Of a stretch of 64,000 nt of DNA, positions 8,927 through 18,205 are shown one piece after another. Each line of letters begins with the position of its first letter. The stretch's first letter is position 1. The stretch is taken from the NCBI GenBank assembly GCA_002364755.1, contig DEZI01000037.1:1-64000 (forward strand), read 5' to 3'. The translations under genes were made by a program, and so were the position numbers. The notes below the pieces were generated by a model. The model made no database searches, had not been told where the DNA came from, and saw nothing but the letters and a program-made list of their open reading frames with translations. This stretch comes from Stenotrophomonas maltophilia (GTDB lineage: Bacteria > Pseudomonadota > Gammaproteobacteria > Xanthomonadales > Xanthomonadaceae).

Positions 8927-9337
8927 ATGAAGAGGATGCTGTCGGGGGCGATCGCGGGTTGGCTGCTGGCCGGTGCCGCGCTGGCCCAGACCCATGTCTA
9001 CAAATGCGTGGACGGGCCGCACCCGGTCTACCAGCAGACGCCGTGCCAGGGCCGGGCGGAATGGCGCTGGGACGTGCCGGCCGAGGCGGCGCAGGCACGA
9101 GGCAAGGGTGAGTCGAAGCCCGCGCGCCCGGCGCAGGCGGGTGCGCCGAAGTCCAATGTGCGGCCTGGCCGCCGTGGTCAGGCCGAGGGCGCGCTGATCA
9201 CCCTCGCGCGTGATCCGGCCGGCTGCGAGCAGGCACGCCGCGAGCAGGCGCGGAAGATGACGCGTGCGCGTCGGCTGGACTACCAGCAGCGGCGGCAGCT
9301 GGATGACGCCCTGCGCCTGGCCTGCCAGTCCCCCTGA
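8927..9337 (+). CDS. DUF4124 domain exported protein
   Basis: A 136-residue protein with an N-terminal signal peptide (MKRMLSGAIAGWLLAGAALAQ). The DUF4124 signature follows: VYKCVDGPHPVYQQTPC, where two cysteines probably form a disulfide. The rest is basic and probably coiled (ARREQARKMTRARRLDYQQRRQLDDAL). The ATG at 8927 is preceded by ACGGAGGA at good spacing, so the longer upstream frame is rejected. Function unknown; predicted periplasmic. Confidence 0.85.
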   Translation: MKRMLSGAIAGWLLAGAALAQTHVYKCVDGPHPVYQQTPCQGRAEWRWDVPAEAAQARGKGESKPARPAQAGAPKSNVRPGRRGQAEGALITLARDPAGCEQARREQARKMTRARRLDYQQRRQLDDALRLACQSP

Positions 9338-9346
9338 AACAGCAAC

Positions 9347-9362
9347 GGCACCCGAAGGTGCC
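9347..9362. terminator. Hairpin between convergent genes
   Basis: The arms ggcacc and ggtgcc flank a CGAA tetraloop, just after the DUF4124 stop and 26 bp beyond the DUF2968 stop. It is a plausible shared terminator stem. It lacks a T-run. Confidence 0.5.
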
Positions 9363-9388
9363 GGCGCGTGTGGTGCAGTGCCAGGACG

Positions 9389-10093
9389 TCAGTTGCCGTC
9401 GCTGGCGGCCGCCGGCACAGCGGAAGCTTCCGCCTTCGGCAGGCTGAGCTCCGGATTGCCCTGTTCGGCCTGCAGGATCTGGATGCGGCGCTGCAGGGCG
9501 TCCAGCTGGTTGTTGGTGCTCTGCACATCGGTGCTCAGGCTGACCGCCTGCTGCTGGGCCTGCTGCAGGGACGCGCTGACCTGGGCCGACTGTGCCTGCT
9601 GCTGCTCCATTTCCTGCTGCAGGGTGCGCAGGCGTTCTTCGTTGTACGACACCAGGCGCTCGGTGTAGCGCTTGCCTGCTTCCAGGCGGGTGGTGTCGAT
9701 GTAGACCTGGGCCAGCTGCTCGGTCTGCTGCACGAAGGTGCGGTAGACGCGCTCGGCGTTGTCGACGGCATCGGTCTTGATGACGCGCCAGAAGTTCTTT
9801 TCCTGGAACAGCGCGGCGTAGTAGGTCAGGGTGCTGGCGTTGAACAGCAGGCTGGCGCCGTAGTTGCCGTTGTAGGTGGTACGCAGCTCGGTCAGCTGGT
9901 TGCCATCCATCAACTGCTTGAGTTCGTCCACCGTATTGCGCACCACCGGCCCGCTGCGGACCGGTTCGGCCGCCGCTTCGCGATCGCCGCGCGCCGCCAG
10001 TGCCGACGGTGCGACCAGGATCATGGCCATGGCCAGCAGTGCCGCGCCGCGCGGGTACCGGGCGAAGACGGTGTCCCCTGAAGTTTCTCGCAT
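9389..10093 (-). CDS. DUF2968 family coiled-coil protein
   Basis: A 234-residue envelope protein with an N-terminal hydrophobic signal or anchor (ALLAMAMILVAPSALA). The conserved block TVDELKQLMDGNQLTELRTTYNGNYGASLLF, then LTYYAALFQEKNFWRVIKT, matches what I recall of DUF2968. Residues about 110-210 are Gln/Glu-rich and should form a long coiled coil. The ATG at 10093 puts the signal peptide at the N terminus. It lies 99 bp after tadG on the same strand, so it may be the end of the pilus operon or a separate unit. Function unknown. Confidence 0.8.
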   Translation of the reverse strand: MRETSGDTVFARYPRGAALLAMAMILVAPSALAARGDREAAAEPVRSGPVVRNTVDELKQLMDGNQLTELRTTYNGNYGASLLFNASTLTYYAALFQEKNFWRVIKTDAVDNAERVYRTFVQQTEQLAQVYIDTTRLEAGKRYTERLVSYNEERLRTLQQEMEQQQAQSAQVSASLQQAQQQAVSLSTDVQSTNNQLDALQRRIQILQAEQGNPELSLPKAEASAVPAAASDGN

Positions 10094-10192
10094 GTCTAGA
10101 CCATCCACGAATGAAGTGTGGTTGAAATGGATGTGGTTCCCCGCGGCGAGTCTAGCATGGGTGCAGCAGACGCCAACCGCACTGGACCGCAC

Positions 10193-12337
10193 TCAATACA
10201 CCAGCTGGGCGGCATTGCACTGGATCGACTGCATGCTGACGTCGGTCCGGCCCAGTTCCAGGCCCAGCAGGTCGGCCAGCAGGTTGGTCAGCAGCGCGCC
10301 GACGCTGTTGAGCACTGGCTTGAGGATGTCCAGGATCGGCGTGAGCACCATGCACAGCAGGCCTGAGCAGCTGACGTTGTTGCCAGGGGCGGTGACCCCG
10401 CCGCCGGCACTCGGGTCGTTGAATCCGCCGGGCCTGGTCTGGATGTAGGACGCCAGGTTGTCGCGGACGCAGGTGTTGTAGCTGACCAGATTGCTGATCA
10501 GGCTGTCACAGCGGTTGATCAGCAGGCCGCCGAGCAGCGCGCCGAGGGCACCATCAAGCAGACCAAGGCCCTGGCCGGTCACTGCAGTGCGGTATCCCGT
10601 CCACACCGAACCGTCATCCCAGCAGGTTGTCAGGCCCAGCAGGCAGAGACGGGGAACACCTTTGCTGACGGTCCAGTCGCCCAGCGGTGCGAGGTTCTGC
10701 GCGGCATTGCCATCGCGCAGCAGCGGAATGACGTTGTCGACGTTGTAGCGGCCACCCGCGGGATGCGCGGCGGTCAGGTAGCGGTCGGCCAGTGCGGTGG
10801 CGGCCTGCTTGGGGTCGCTTGCCGGGCCGCGCAGCATGCCGGACAGCACGCGCAGCAGCTCAGTGACAAGGCCTGACACCGTATCGCCCAGCGCCAGCGG
10901 ATTGATCCGCGTGGAGCCGGTCTGGCCCGCGGCCAGGGTCAGGTTCTGGCTGTCGGTCAGTGCCCCCAGCGTGATCTTGTTGTTGATCATTGGCTGGCCG
11001 AGCAGGGTCAGCAGCTGTGCGTTCTGCAGTGTCGCATCGCAGACATTGCTCTTGGAGAACAGATCGGCGGCATTGACGGCGCCGACGCAGGCCCGCAACA
11101 CCGACGAATCGACCTTGACCGTGGCGGTCGGCGGCGTGGCGCCGCACTGGATCGCGGTCAGCGTACCCATCGCATTGGTGACATCGACGTGCAGCGGCAG
11201 GTGCAGGCGCGTACCCAGCAGTGACAGCAGTGCGCCGATCGCGGGCACGCGGTTGCTGTCGACGTCCACCATCAACCGTACCTGCGCGTTGTAGGCGCGC
11301 GCACCGATGCCGCCGATGGCGATGGACGGCGGCTCGATCACGCCGGCCTTGGCGTCGATGCCGAGCAGGTTGAGCCCGCGGACCTGCAGGCCATTGCTGT
11401 CGTTGGCGATGGAAATGCCGGTATTGAGCAGGTCCAGCACGTTGATCTTCGATTCCAGCGCGCTGCCGATGGTTCCATCCGGCGCGATCACTTCGGCGAA
11501 CAGGCCGCCACCGCCGGTCTCACTGCCGAGGGTGATGTTGGCCTGGTTGATGTCCAGGCCGGTCGACACCAGGCTGCCCAGCGCGCGCAGCTGCGCGGCG
11601 GCCACGCTGTCACGCCCGAGCACGACGGCGGTGGCATCGATCAGTTTCGCCAGCGAGATCTTGTTGACCGACAGCAGGCGGTTGAAATCGGCCACGCTCA
11701 GGTTGGCCTCCACCGGGATGCCCAGCGCCTTGAGCAGGCCCGACGGAGTCACGCTGGCCTGGGCCAGGCCGTCGTAGGACAGCACGGTGGCGTTGCTCGC
11801 ATCCAGGCCTACCAGGCGCAGGGTGGACATCAGCGGTGAGTTGCCATTGGTACGCAGCAGCTGCGAGCCCACGCTGAACACCGCCGACGGCGCGGTGCGC
11901 TTGGCCACGGCCTGGGCGCTGACCGTCGGCAGCTGCGCATTGATGCCGAAGAACGGCAGCACGCTGCGATACGCCACCACCTTCACCGCGTTGCGCGGGT
12001 TCTCCGCGCTGACGGTGGCGAGGAAGTGATCGGCGCTGGCCTGGTTGGGGTTCCAGTTGCCGCAGCTCACCTCAAGCTGGCCACCAAAGCCATTTTCCTG
12101 CAGTGCGTTGTGGCGGGCGGCGGCGTTGTCGGTGTTGCCGGGCGTGCACAGGTCCAGACGCTGCGCGCCCGCCAGCGCGGCCAGATCGGCCACCTTCTGC
12201 GCATCGCGCTTGGCCCAGAGCAGGTAGCCGACTTCCACCAGGCCGAGCATCGTCACCAGCGAGACCAGCACCAGCATCATGGTGACCGACATGCCACCTC
12301 GTTGGTGGAAGGCGAGGGTGCGCGGCGCACGGCTCAT
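10193..12337 (-). CDS. tadG: TadG-like Flp pilus assembly protein
   Basis: A 714-residue inner-membrane-anchored protein. The N-terminal Tad signature is QRGGMSVTMMLVLVSLVTMLGLVEVGYLLWAKRDAQKVADLAALAGAQ: a hydrophobic anchor followed by a helical stem. The remainder is a large periplasmic region with several cysteine pairs. TadG-type proteins are pseudopilin-related assembly factors of tight-adherence pili. The ATG at 12337 was chosen because it places the anchor near the N terminus and leaves 10 bp after the DUF3613 gene. It is longer than many TadG proteins. Confidence 0.86.
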   Translation of the reverse strand: MSRAPRTLAFHQRGGMSVTMMLVLVSLVTMLGLVEVGYLLWAKRDAQKVADLAALAGAQRLDLCTPGNTDNAAARHNALQENGFGGQLEVSCGNWNPNQASADHFLATVSAENPRNAVKVVAYRSVLPFFGINAQLPTVSAQAVAKRTAPSAVFSVGSQLLRTNGNSPLMSTLRLVGLDASNATVLSYDGLAQASVTPSGLLKALGIPVEANLSVADFNRLLSVNKISLAKLIDATAVVLGRDSVAAAQLRALGSLVSTGLDINQANITLGSETGGGGLFAEVIAPDGTIGSALESKINVLDLLNTGISIANDSNGLQVRGLNLLGIDAKAGVIEPPSIAIGGIGARAYNAQVRLMVDVDSNRVPAIGALLSLLGTRLHLPLHVDVTNAMGTLTAIQCGATPPTATVKVDSSVLRACVGAVNAADLFSKSNVCDATLQNAQLLTLLGQPMINNKITLGALTDSQNLTLAAGQTGSTRINPLALGDTVSGLVTELLRVLSGMLRGPASDPKQAATALADRYLTAAHPAGGRYNVDNVIPLLRDGNAAQNLAPLGDWTVSKGVPRLCLLGLTTCWDDGSVWTGYRTAVTGQGLGLLDGALGALLGGLLINRCDSLISNLVSYNTCVRDNLASYIQTRPGGFNDPSAGGGVTAPGNNVSCSGLLCMVLTPILDILKPVLNSVGALLTNLLADLLGLELGRTDVSMQSIQCNAAQLVY

Positions 12338-12347
12338 CGTCGAATCC

Positions 12348-12815
12348 TCAGCGGCCGGAGCCGGACGCGCCGGAAGCGGGCGTGACATCGGTTTCGAAGA
12401 ACTCCGGGATTTCGTGCTCGAAGCTCTTCAGGTAGCGCGCATAGCTGGCCGTGGCCTGGTCGCCGAGGATCGGCAGGCGGGCGCCTGCCTGGGCACCCGA
12501 GGCCTGCAGCTGGAACAGGTGGCGCACGGTCGCGCCGTTGCCTGTCGGCACCAGGGTGGCCGGCGGTGCGGCCTGGGTGCTGACGGCGGAGGCGGTCGTC
12601 GCGACCGCAGGTGCGGTGAGATCCACGGTGGGCCGCTGCTGGGCCGGCGCCGACGGCGGCGCGTGCACAGGGGCCAGCGCAGCGGGCAGGGGGCCGCCCA
12701 TCATCTGGCCGGTAAGTGGCGTCTGCGGCGACTGTGCGGCGCTGGCCGAAGCCCACAGCAGGCACGTAGTGGCCAGGGCCATGCGGGAACGGAACAGGAG
12801 AATGGAAGCGGTCAT
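12348..12815 (-). CDS. DUF3613 domain protein of the tad locus
   Basis: A 155-residue exported protein. A signal peptide (MALATTCLLWASASAAQS) is followed by a Pro/Ala/Thr-rich linker and a conserved C-terminal block (LPILGDQATASYARYLKSFEHEIPEFF) that resembles DUF3613. This domain is often seen inside tad/cpa loci. The start overlaps the tadD stop by 4 nt (ATGA). Probably a small periplasmic pilus accessory protein; the exact role is unknown. Confidence 0.8.
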   Translation of the reverse strand: MTASILLFRSRMALATTCLLWASASAAQSPQTPLTGQMMGGPLPAALAPVHAPPSAPAQQRPTVDLTAPAVATTASAVSTQAAPPATLVPTGNGATVRHLFQLQASGAQAGARLPILGDQATASYARYLKSFEHEIPEFFETDVTPASGASGSGR

Positions 12816-13702
12816 GGCGTGTTCCCGGTGGAGTGGTCGGCACTGCCGAAGCGTTCGAGCATGGTCGGAGCCAAGCGCGGGACGAGGCGGTCGTCGCGCT
12901 CGGCGCGTGGGGTTTCGGCGGCGATCTGGCCGCGCACTGCCGCGCGGGTCGGCATTGCGGTGCGTGCTGCAGCGACGGGGGCGGTGGCCGGCGCGCTGCG
13001 TGCGGCGTCACGCTGCTGCCAGCGTGCGCGGATCTGCTGCGCCTGCTCGCTGATGCTGCGCTGTACGTCCGGGCTGAGCTGGGCCTGCGTCGCCAGCCGC
13101 TCGGCCGTGGCCGCATCGCCGCGCAGCACGGCCCACAGCGTCAGGTTGGCGGTGGCCTTGGCATTGCCCGGCTGCAGCTCCAGCGCCTTGGCCAGCGGTT
13201 CGCGTGCCTGCTCCAGCTGGCCGGCACGCAGGCGCGCGTAGCCCAGGTCGCCGAGGTAGTCGGTGTTCAACGGCTGCAGGCGGGTAGCGCGCGCCAGCGC
13301 CAGTTCGCTGGCAGCATCATCGTTGCGGCGCGCTGCGATCAGGCCAAGGCCATGCGCGGCGGCCGCGGCCTGGGCGCCGGAATCGAGGCTGCGATAGATA
13401 TCGGCGGCCGCGTCGGCCTGGCCGGTCTCGCGCAGGGCGTCGGCCTGCAGCAGGCGCAAAGCGGGTGCGTCGCCGAAGCGCTGCCGATAGGCGTCGACAT
13501 GGGCCAGCGAGGCAAACCACGCGCCCTGCTGCTGCATGCGCGCGATCAATTCCAGGTAGGTGTTGCGGCTGTCCTGCGGCGACGGCGTAGGCTCGGCCAG
13601 GCTGGGCCCCTGGCGATAGGTCGGGGTGGTCGAAGCGCAGCCGGCGAGCACGGCCAGGGCGCACAGCAGACAGGCGGGGCGAAGCGCAGGCATGAGGTTC
13701 AT
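12812..13702 (-). CDS. tadD: TadD-like TPR lipoprotein
   Basis: A 296-residue lipoprotein. The lipobox LAGC lies in CALAVLAGCAS, with +2 Ala consistent with outer-membrane sorting. Tetratricopeptide repeats cover about residues 50-220 (for example ALRLLQADALRETGQADAAADIYRSL and YLGDLGYARLRAGQLEQAREPLAKALEL). TadD is the pilotin-like TPR lipoprotein for the Flp secretin. It overlaps tadC by 4 nt upstream and the DUF3613 gene by 4 nt downstream. Confidence 0.87.
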   Translation of the reverse strand: MNLMPALRPACLLCALAVLAGCASTTPTYRQGPSLAEPTPSPQDSRNTYLELIARMQQQGAWFASLAHVDAYRQRFGDAPALRLLQADALRETGQADAAADIYRSLDSGAQAAAAAHGLGLIAARRNDDAASELALARATRLQPLNTDYLGDLGYARLRAGQLEQAREPLAKALELQPGNAKATANLTLWAVLRGDAATAERLATQAQLSPDVQRSISEQAQQIRARWQQRDAARSAPATAPVAAARTAMPTRAAVRGQIAAETPRAERDDRLVPRLAPTMLERFGSADHSTGNTP

Positions 13703-14628
13703 CCCATCTTGGTCAAGGTATTGGCCAGCGCCACCAGCGCAGGGCCGGCAAGCACAAGCATCAGTGCCGGCAGCAGGGTCAGCATCATCACCACGGTCAT
13801 CTTCACTGAGAGCTTGCCGACCTTTTCCTTCAGCGTGTTGCGGCGCTGCTCGCGCAAGCGCACGCTGAACTGCCGCAGCGGTTCCTGCACCGCGCCGCCA
13901 TGCGCATGCACCTGCAGGATCAGCTGCACGAGGCTGGACAGGTCGTCATCGCCATAGACCTCGCTGAGGCGACGCAGCGACTGCGCGCGCGTGCGGCCGA
14001 GCGAATAAGCGGTGTTTGCTTCCTTGATCTCGCGACCCAGCACGGGCAGCGCATCGGGCAGCTTGTCACCCAGCGTCTGCAGGCTCTGGTCCATGCTGAA
14101 GCCCACGCCCTGCAGCAGGCGCAGCAGGTCGATCAGCAGTGGCAATTCGTTGGACACCGCACGGCGCCGCCGCGACACCCAGCTGGACAGCGCGAACTTC
14201 GGCAGCAGCAGTCCCGCCGCCAGCGCAGCGATGACCACCATCAGGCGTGACACGCCGGTGGCATCGCTCATTGCCAGTGCGGCCACCAGCACCAGGACGG
14301 CGAGCATCAGGCGCAGGGCGAGGTAGATGGCGGTGCCACGTCGCGTGTTCCAGCCGGCGAGGTCGAGCAGCAGCCGGTCCTCACTGGCCAGCAGCGCCGC
14401 TTCCAGGCGGCCGCCGGCAAATACCTGGCCGAGCTGCTGCAGCCAGCCGAAGGCGTCGCGCGCAGGCGCGGGCTCCGGCGGTGCGGCATCACGCGGGCGC
14501 AGTGCGGTCTGCAGGGTCGCAGAGGTGCGCGCTTCGCGGCTGCCACGCACCCACCCGCCGAGGCCGAGCAATGCCACGCCTGCGGCCAGTACCAGCAGGG
14601 CCAGCATCCACCAGGTGGCGGCGCTCAT
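13699..14628 (-). CDS. tadC: Flp pilus inner-membrane platform protein TadC
   Basis: A 309-residue GspF-type integral membrane protein. It has an N-terminal helix (WWMLALLVLAAGVALLGLGGW), the T2SSF domain in the second half (ELPLLIDLLRLLQGVGFSMDQSL, then LVQLILQVHAHGGAVQEPLRQFS) and C-terminal helices (VMMLTLLPALMLVLAGPALVAL). With TadB it forms the platform that couples the CpaF ATPase to pilin assembly. The ATG at 14628 has an upstream GGGAGA ribosome site; longer starts run into tadB. Confidence 0.9.
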   Translation of the reverse strand: MSAATWWMLALLVLAAGVALLGLGGWVRGSREARTSATLQTALRPRDAAPPEPAPARDAFGWLQQLGQVFAGGRLEAALLASEDRLLLDLAGWNTRRGTAIYLALRLMLAVLVLVAALAMSDATGVSRLMVVIAALAAGLLLPKFALSSWVSRRRRAVSNELPLLIDLLRLLQGVGFSMDQSLQTLGDKLPDALPVLGREIKEANTAYSLGRTRAQSLRRLSEVYGDDDLSSLVQLILQVHAHGGAVQEPLRQFSVRLREQRRNTLKEKVGKLSVKMTVVMMLTLLPALMLVLAGPALVALANTLTKMG

Positions 14629-14656
14629 CGCAGGTCTCCCGGGTACAGATGCTTGG

Positions 14657-15589
14657 TCATAGCGAGCGCGCCAGTCGATACAGCAGGAAACCACCGACCA
14701 GCTCAAGGCCGAGGGCCATCAACAACACCTTGTGGCCCAGCGGGTCGTGCAGCACGGGCTGGAAGAAATCGGGACTGCTGATCGCCATCAGCACGGCGCA
14801 GGCTGGCGGCAGCAGGCCCAGCACCCAGGCCGACATCCGCGTTTCAGAGGTAGTCGCCGCCAGTTCCTGCTGCGCCTGCTCGAGGTCGCGCATGAAATCG
14901 CCCATGCGCTGCAGGATCTGGTCGGAACGTCCGCCGACGCGCACGCTGACGCCGATCACCACCGCAAGCACCTTGAGCACGTCCATCTGGTAGGGCTGCG
15001 CCGCCAGGCCCAGCGCACGGTCAAGGTCCATGCCGCTGCGCGCGTAGCGCACGGTGGTGTCAAGCATGCCGCGCAGCGGCGCGGTGGTCTGCGCCGAAGC
15101 GGTCTGGAAGGCCATCTGCAGGCTGTTGCCGAGTGCGGTCAGGCGCACCAGGTTGTCGAGGAAATCCGGCAGCTGGTGCAGCAGGCGCGCACGCAGGCGG
15201 GTGGTGCGGCGGACGATCCACAGCCCGCAGCCGAGGAGGTACAGGCCCAGCGTGAGCGGGAACATCCACAGTGTACCCAGGCGCAGCACGGCGACGACGG
15301 AAAGCGCGATGCCCGGCGCGAGCAGCAGCAGCGGCAGTTTCCAGCCCGGGTCCAGGCCGGCGCGCTGCAGGAAGGCGTCCCAGGGGAGGGCGCGCCTGGC
15401 TGCGGCGGGCGCAGCACGCGCGGGATCGGTCGCTGGCAGCGGCGTGGTGCCACCGCGGCCGAGCTGCTGCTCGGCGTGCTGCAGCGAGCTCTGGCGCTGC
15501 TCGCGGCCGTGCGCGGCGCCCCACAGCCACACGGCCGCAGCCAGCAGCACGGCGACGATGCTCAGCAGCAGGAGCGCGGCGGTGCCCAT
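14657..15589 (-). CDS. tadB: Flp pilus inner-membrane platform protein TadB
   Basis: A 310-residue GspF-type protein. The first helix is ALLLLSIVAVLLAAAVWLWG, a cytoplasmic segment follows, then the T2SSF motif (LPDFLDNLVRLTALGNSLQMAF) and C-terminal helices (WVLGLLPPACAVLMAI). It starts 1 bp after the cpaF stop and is followed by tadC after 28 bp. TadB and TadC are paralogues that act together. Confidence 0.9.
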   Translation of the reverse strand: MGTAALLLLSIVAVLLAAAVWLWGAAHGREQRQSSLQHAEQQLGRGGTTPLPATDPARAAPAAARRALPWDAFLQRAGLDPGWKLPLLLLAPGIALSVVAVLRLGTLWMFPLTLGLYLLGCGLWIVRRTTRLRARLLHQLPDFLDNLVRLTALGNSLQMAFQTASAQTTAPLRGMLDTTVRYARSGMDLDRALGLAAQPYQMDVLKVLAVVIGVSVRVGGRSDQILQRMGDFMRDLEQAQQELAATTSETRMSAWVLGLLPPACAVLMAISSPDFFQPVLHDPLGHKVLLMALGLELVGGFLLYRLARSL

Positions 15590-15590
15590 T

Positions 15591-16940
15591 TCAGAAGTCT
15601 CCGTACAGCGACTCGCGCAGCTGCTGGCGGAACGGCTCCAGCTTGCGCGAATGCGGCTGGAAGCCGAGGCCGATCCAGCGGTTGACCTCCGCCCCGTTCG
15701 CGTCCACCTGCACTTCGTGGCGGAACATCTCCTGGGTGGTGATCAGGTTGTCGCTGACCCCGGTGATCTCCGTGATCGACACCAGCACGCGGCGGCCACT
15801 GGGCAGTCGCGCGATCTGCACGATGAAGTCGATCGCGCTGGCGATCTGCCGGCGCAGGCTGTCCTCGCTGCCCTGGAAGCCGGCAAAGCCGGCCAGCATC
15901 TCGATGCGGTACAGGCAGTCGCGCGGCGAGTTGGCGTGGATGGTGGCCATCGAACCGTCATGGCCGGTGTTCATCGCCTGCAGCATTTCCAGCACTTCGG
16001 CGCCACGCACCTCGCCGACCACGATGCGGTCCGGGCGCATGCGCAGGCTGTTGCGCACCAGATCGCGGATGCCGACCGCACCATGGCCGTCGGCACCGCC
16101 CACGCGGCTCTCCAGGCGCACCACGTGCGGATGGTTCAGTGACAGCTCGGCGGTGTCTTCCACGGTGATGACGCGCTCGGTTTCCGGCACGTAGCTGGTC
16201 AGCGCGTTCAGCAGCGAGGTCTTGCCCGAGCTGGTGCCACCGGAAACCAGGATGTTGCAGCGGCCCAGCACCATGGCCTTGATCAGCGCCTGCATCGGTC
16301 CGTCGAAGGTGCCCTTGGCCAGCAGCTCATCCGGGGTGAAGGGGTCCTTGCGGAACTTGCGGATGGACACCATCGGCCCGTCCACGGCCAACGGCGAGAT
16401 GATGGCGTTGAGGCGGCCGCCGTTGGGCAGGCGTGCATCCACCATTGGATTGGAATCGTCCAGGCGGCGACCAATCGGGGCCAGGATGCGGCGCAGGATG
16501 CGCAGCAGGTGGGTGTCGTCGGTGAAGCGCTGGGTCGCGCGCCGCAGCACGCCGCCCTGCGAGACATGCACATCCTTGAAGCCGTTGATCAGGATGTCCT
16601 CGATCGTCGGATCGTGCAGCAGGTCATCCAGCGGGCCGAAACCGGTGAGCTCCTTCACCAGTCCCTGGGCGACCGCCTGCATCTCCTCCTCGTTGATCGG
16701 GATCCGCCATTCCTGGATGAAGCTGACGGTCTGCACCTGCACCCAGCGCGCGATGGTGTCCGGCGCCCAGGAGTCGATATCGATCCGCTCGTCTTCGATG
16801 CTGTTGAGCAGGTGCTCATGCGCGGCCGACAGCACCTTCTGGTACTGCTCCGTCTGCGCGAACGGCGGGTTGGCCGGTGCGCTGTCAGGCAGCACGGCGC
16901 GTGCCATGGCATTGGGAAACAGGGTCACTTTGTCTTCCAT
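15591..16940 (-). CDS. cpaF: Flp pilus assembly ATPase CpaF/TadA
   Basis: A 449-residue secretion ATPase of the GspE/VirB11 superfamily that powers pilin assembly at the cytoplasmic face. Visible motifs are the Walker A VSGGTSSGKTSLLNAL, the Asp box (VITVEDTAELSL), the Walker B/His region (RPDRIVVGEVRGAEVLEMLQAMNTGHDGSMATIHANS) and an N-terminal domain with FGPLDDLLHDPTIEDILINGF. The length is typical. Its start overlaps the tadZ stop by 16 nt. Confidence 0.95.
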   Translation of the reverse strand: MEDKVTLFPNAMARAVLPDSAPANPPFAQTEQYQKVLSAAHEHLLNSIEDERIDIDSWAPDTIARWVQVQTVSFIQEWRIPINEEEMQAVAQGLVKELTGFGPLDDLLHDPTIEDILINGFKDVHVSQGGVLRRATQRFTDDTHLLRILRRILAPIGRRLDDSNPMVDARLPNGGRLNAIISPLAVDGPMVSIRKFRKDPFTPDELLAKGTFDGPMQALIKAMVLGRCNILVSGGTSSGKTSLLNALTSYVPETERVITVEDTAELSLNHPHVVRLESRVGGADGHGAVGIRDLVRNSLRMRPDRIVVGEVRGAEVLEMLQAMNTGHDGSMATIHANSPRDCLYRIEMLAGFAGFQGSEDSLRRQIASAIDFIVQIARLPSGRRVLVSITEITGVSDNLITTQEMFRHEVQVDANGAEVNRWIGLGFQPHSRKLEPFRQQLRESLYGDF

Positions 16941-18136
16941 GGCGTTCCACCCAGGGCAAGGGCAAGTCTTTCCCGCAGGCCGGGCGGCCGGGCCGGGCCG
17001 GCGGCCGGGTCCAGTCGCGCCACCAGCGGGGCGAGGGCGCGCAGGTACGGATCGCGCGGGGCATCCTGCAGCAGCAGATGGCCGTGGCTGGCCGCGGCCC
17101 GCACGCGGGGGCGTTCGGGTAGGGTGGCCAGCAGCGGCAGTTCGAAGCGGCGTGCGATCTGTTCGGGTGCCAGGCCGCTGTGTTCGTCATGACGGTTGAC
17201 CACCAGCTGCAGCCGGCTTTCGCGTTCACGCTGCCCGCTCAGGTGCTTGAGGGCATGGTCGAGCGAGACCAGGGTGGCGATGGCGGTGTCGGCCACCAGC
17301 CAGATTTCGTCGGCCTGTTCCAGCAGCAGCGGCGGCAACTGGCGCAGCGGGCAACCGCCGGCATCGCACAGCACACTGGTGAAGACCCCGCGCAGGCGCT
17401 GCAGCAGCGCGCCAGGATCGGACGGCGGCACCGCATCGCTGCCGCTGGCGCGATCCAGCAGGACCAGGCCGCTGGTGTGCCGGGCCATGGCGGTGCGTGC
17501 GAGGGTGGCGTCGATGCGACTGGCGTTGCGCAGCGCATCTTCGTAATGGAAGCGGCTGTCGAGGTTGAGGTACAGCGCGAGATCGCCCGCCGGCTGCGCC
17601 AGTTCCATCAGCAGGCCGTCGGTTCCCGTGGCATCGTCGCCTGCGTGGCTGCGCTGCTGCTGGGCGAGCACGGCCAGATGTGCGCCCAGGGTACTGGTGC
17701 CGACGCCGGCGCGCACGCCAAGCATCAGCACGAACCGCGCGCGGTGCGACGGTTGCGGGGAGGCGGCGGTGCGCGGCGAAAGCGCCCGGCGCAAGGCAGT
17801 CTCGATTGCGCCGTTGTCGCTGTCCAGGTCGAGCACATCGCGCAGCCCGGCGCGCAGGGCCATCACCACGCCTTCCACCTGGCCGGTGCCGGTGGCACCC
17901 ACGGCCATCAGGTTCAGGTCGGGCTGGGTCTGCTGCAGCTGCTCGGCCAGCACGGTCGAAGACGCCGCGTACTCTGGTCGGAAGTCGAGCAGCACCAGGC
18001 TGTTGGCGCCCCGCTGCAGGTCCTGTGCCGAGGTCGGCTGTGTGCTGTCCTGCCAGTGCAGCACCGCCGATGCCGGCAGCCGCAGCGCCAGCCGCGGCAG
18101 CAGTTCACGATCAATGCCGTACAGGACCAGGTTCAT
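16925..18136 (-). CDS. cpaE: Flp pilus localisation protein TadZ/CpaE
   Basis: A 403-residue protein with an N-terminal receiver-like domain lacking an obvious phosphorylation site, then a ParA/MinD-like ATPase domain. The Walker A region reads GVRAGVGTSTLGAHLAVLAQ: the signature lysine of KGGVGKT is replaced, a divergence I expect in TadZ-type proteins. TadZ marks the pole and recruits the assembly complex. I prefer the ATG at 18136 (MNLVLYGIDRELL), because the extra residues from 18181 look unconserved; neither has a clear ribosome site. Confidence 0.87.
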   Translation of the reverse strand: MNLVLYGIDRELLPRLALRLPASAVLHWQDSTQPTSAQDLQRGANSLVLLDFRPEYAASSTVLAEQLQQTQPDLNLMAVGATGTGQVEGVVMALRAGLRDVLDLDSDNGAIETALRRALSPRTAASPQPSHRARFVLMLGVRAGVGTSTLGAHLAVLAQQQRSHAGDDATGTDGLLMELAQPAGDLALYLNLDSRFHYEDALRNASRIDATLARTAMARHTSGLVLLDRASGSDAVPPSDPGALLQRLRGVFTSVLCDAGGCPLRQLPPLLLEQADEIWLVADTAIATLVSLDHALKHLSGQRERESRLQLVVNRHDEHSGLAPEQIARRFELPLLATLPERPRVRAAASHGHLLLQDAPRDPYLRALAPLVARLDPAAGPARPPGLRERLALALGGTPWKTK

Positions 18137-18205
18137 CGCTGGTCCGGTGGCATGCAGTGGCTGGGCGGTGGCGTAGGGCATGGGCGTGGACTCGGCAGCA
18201 TCGGG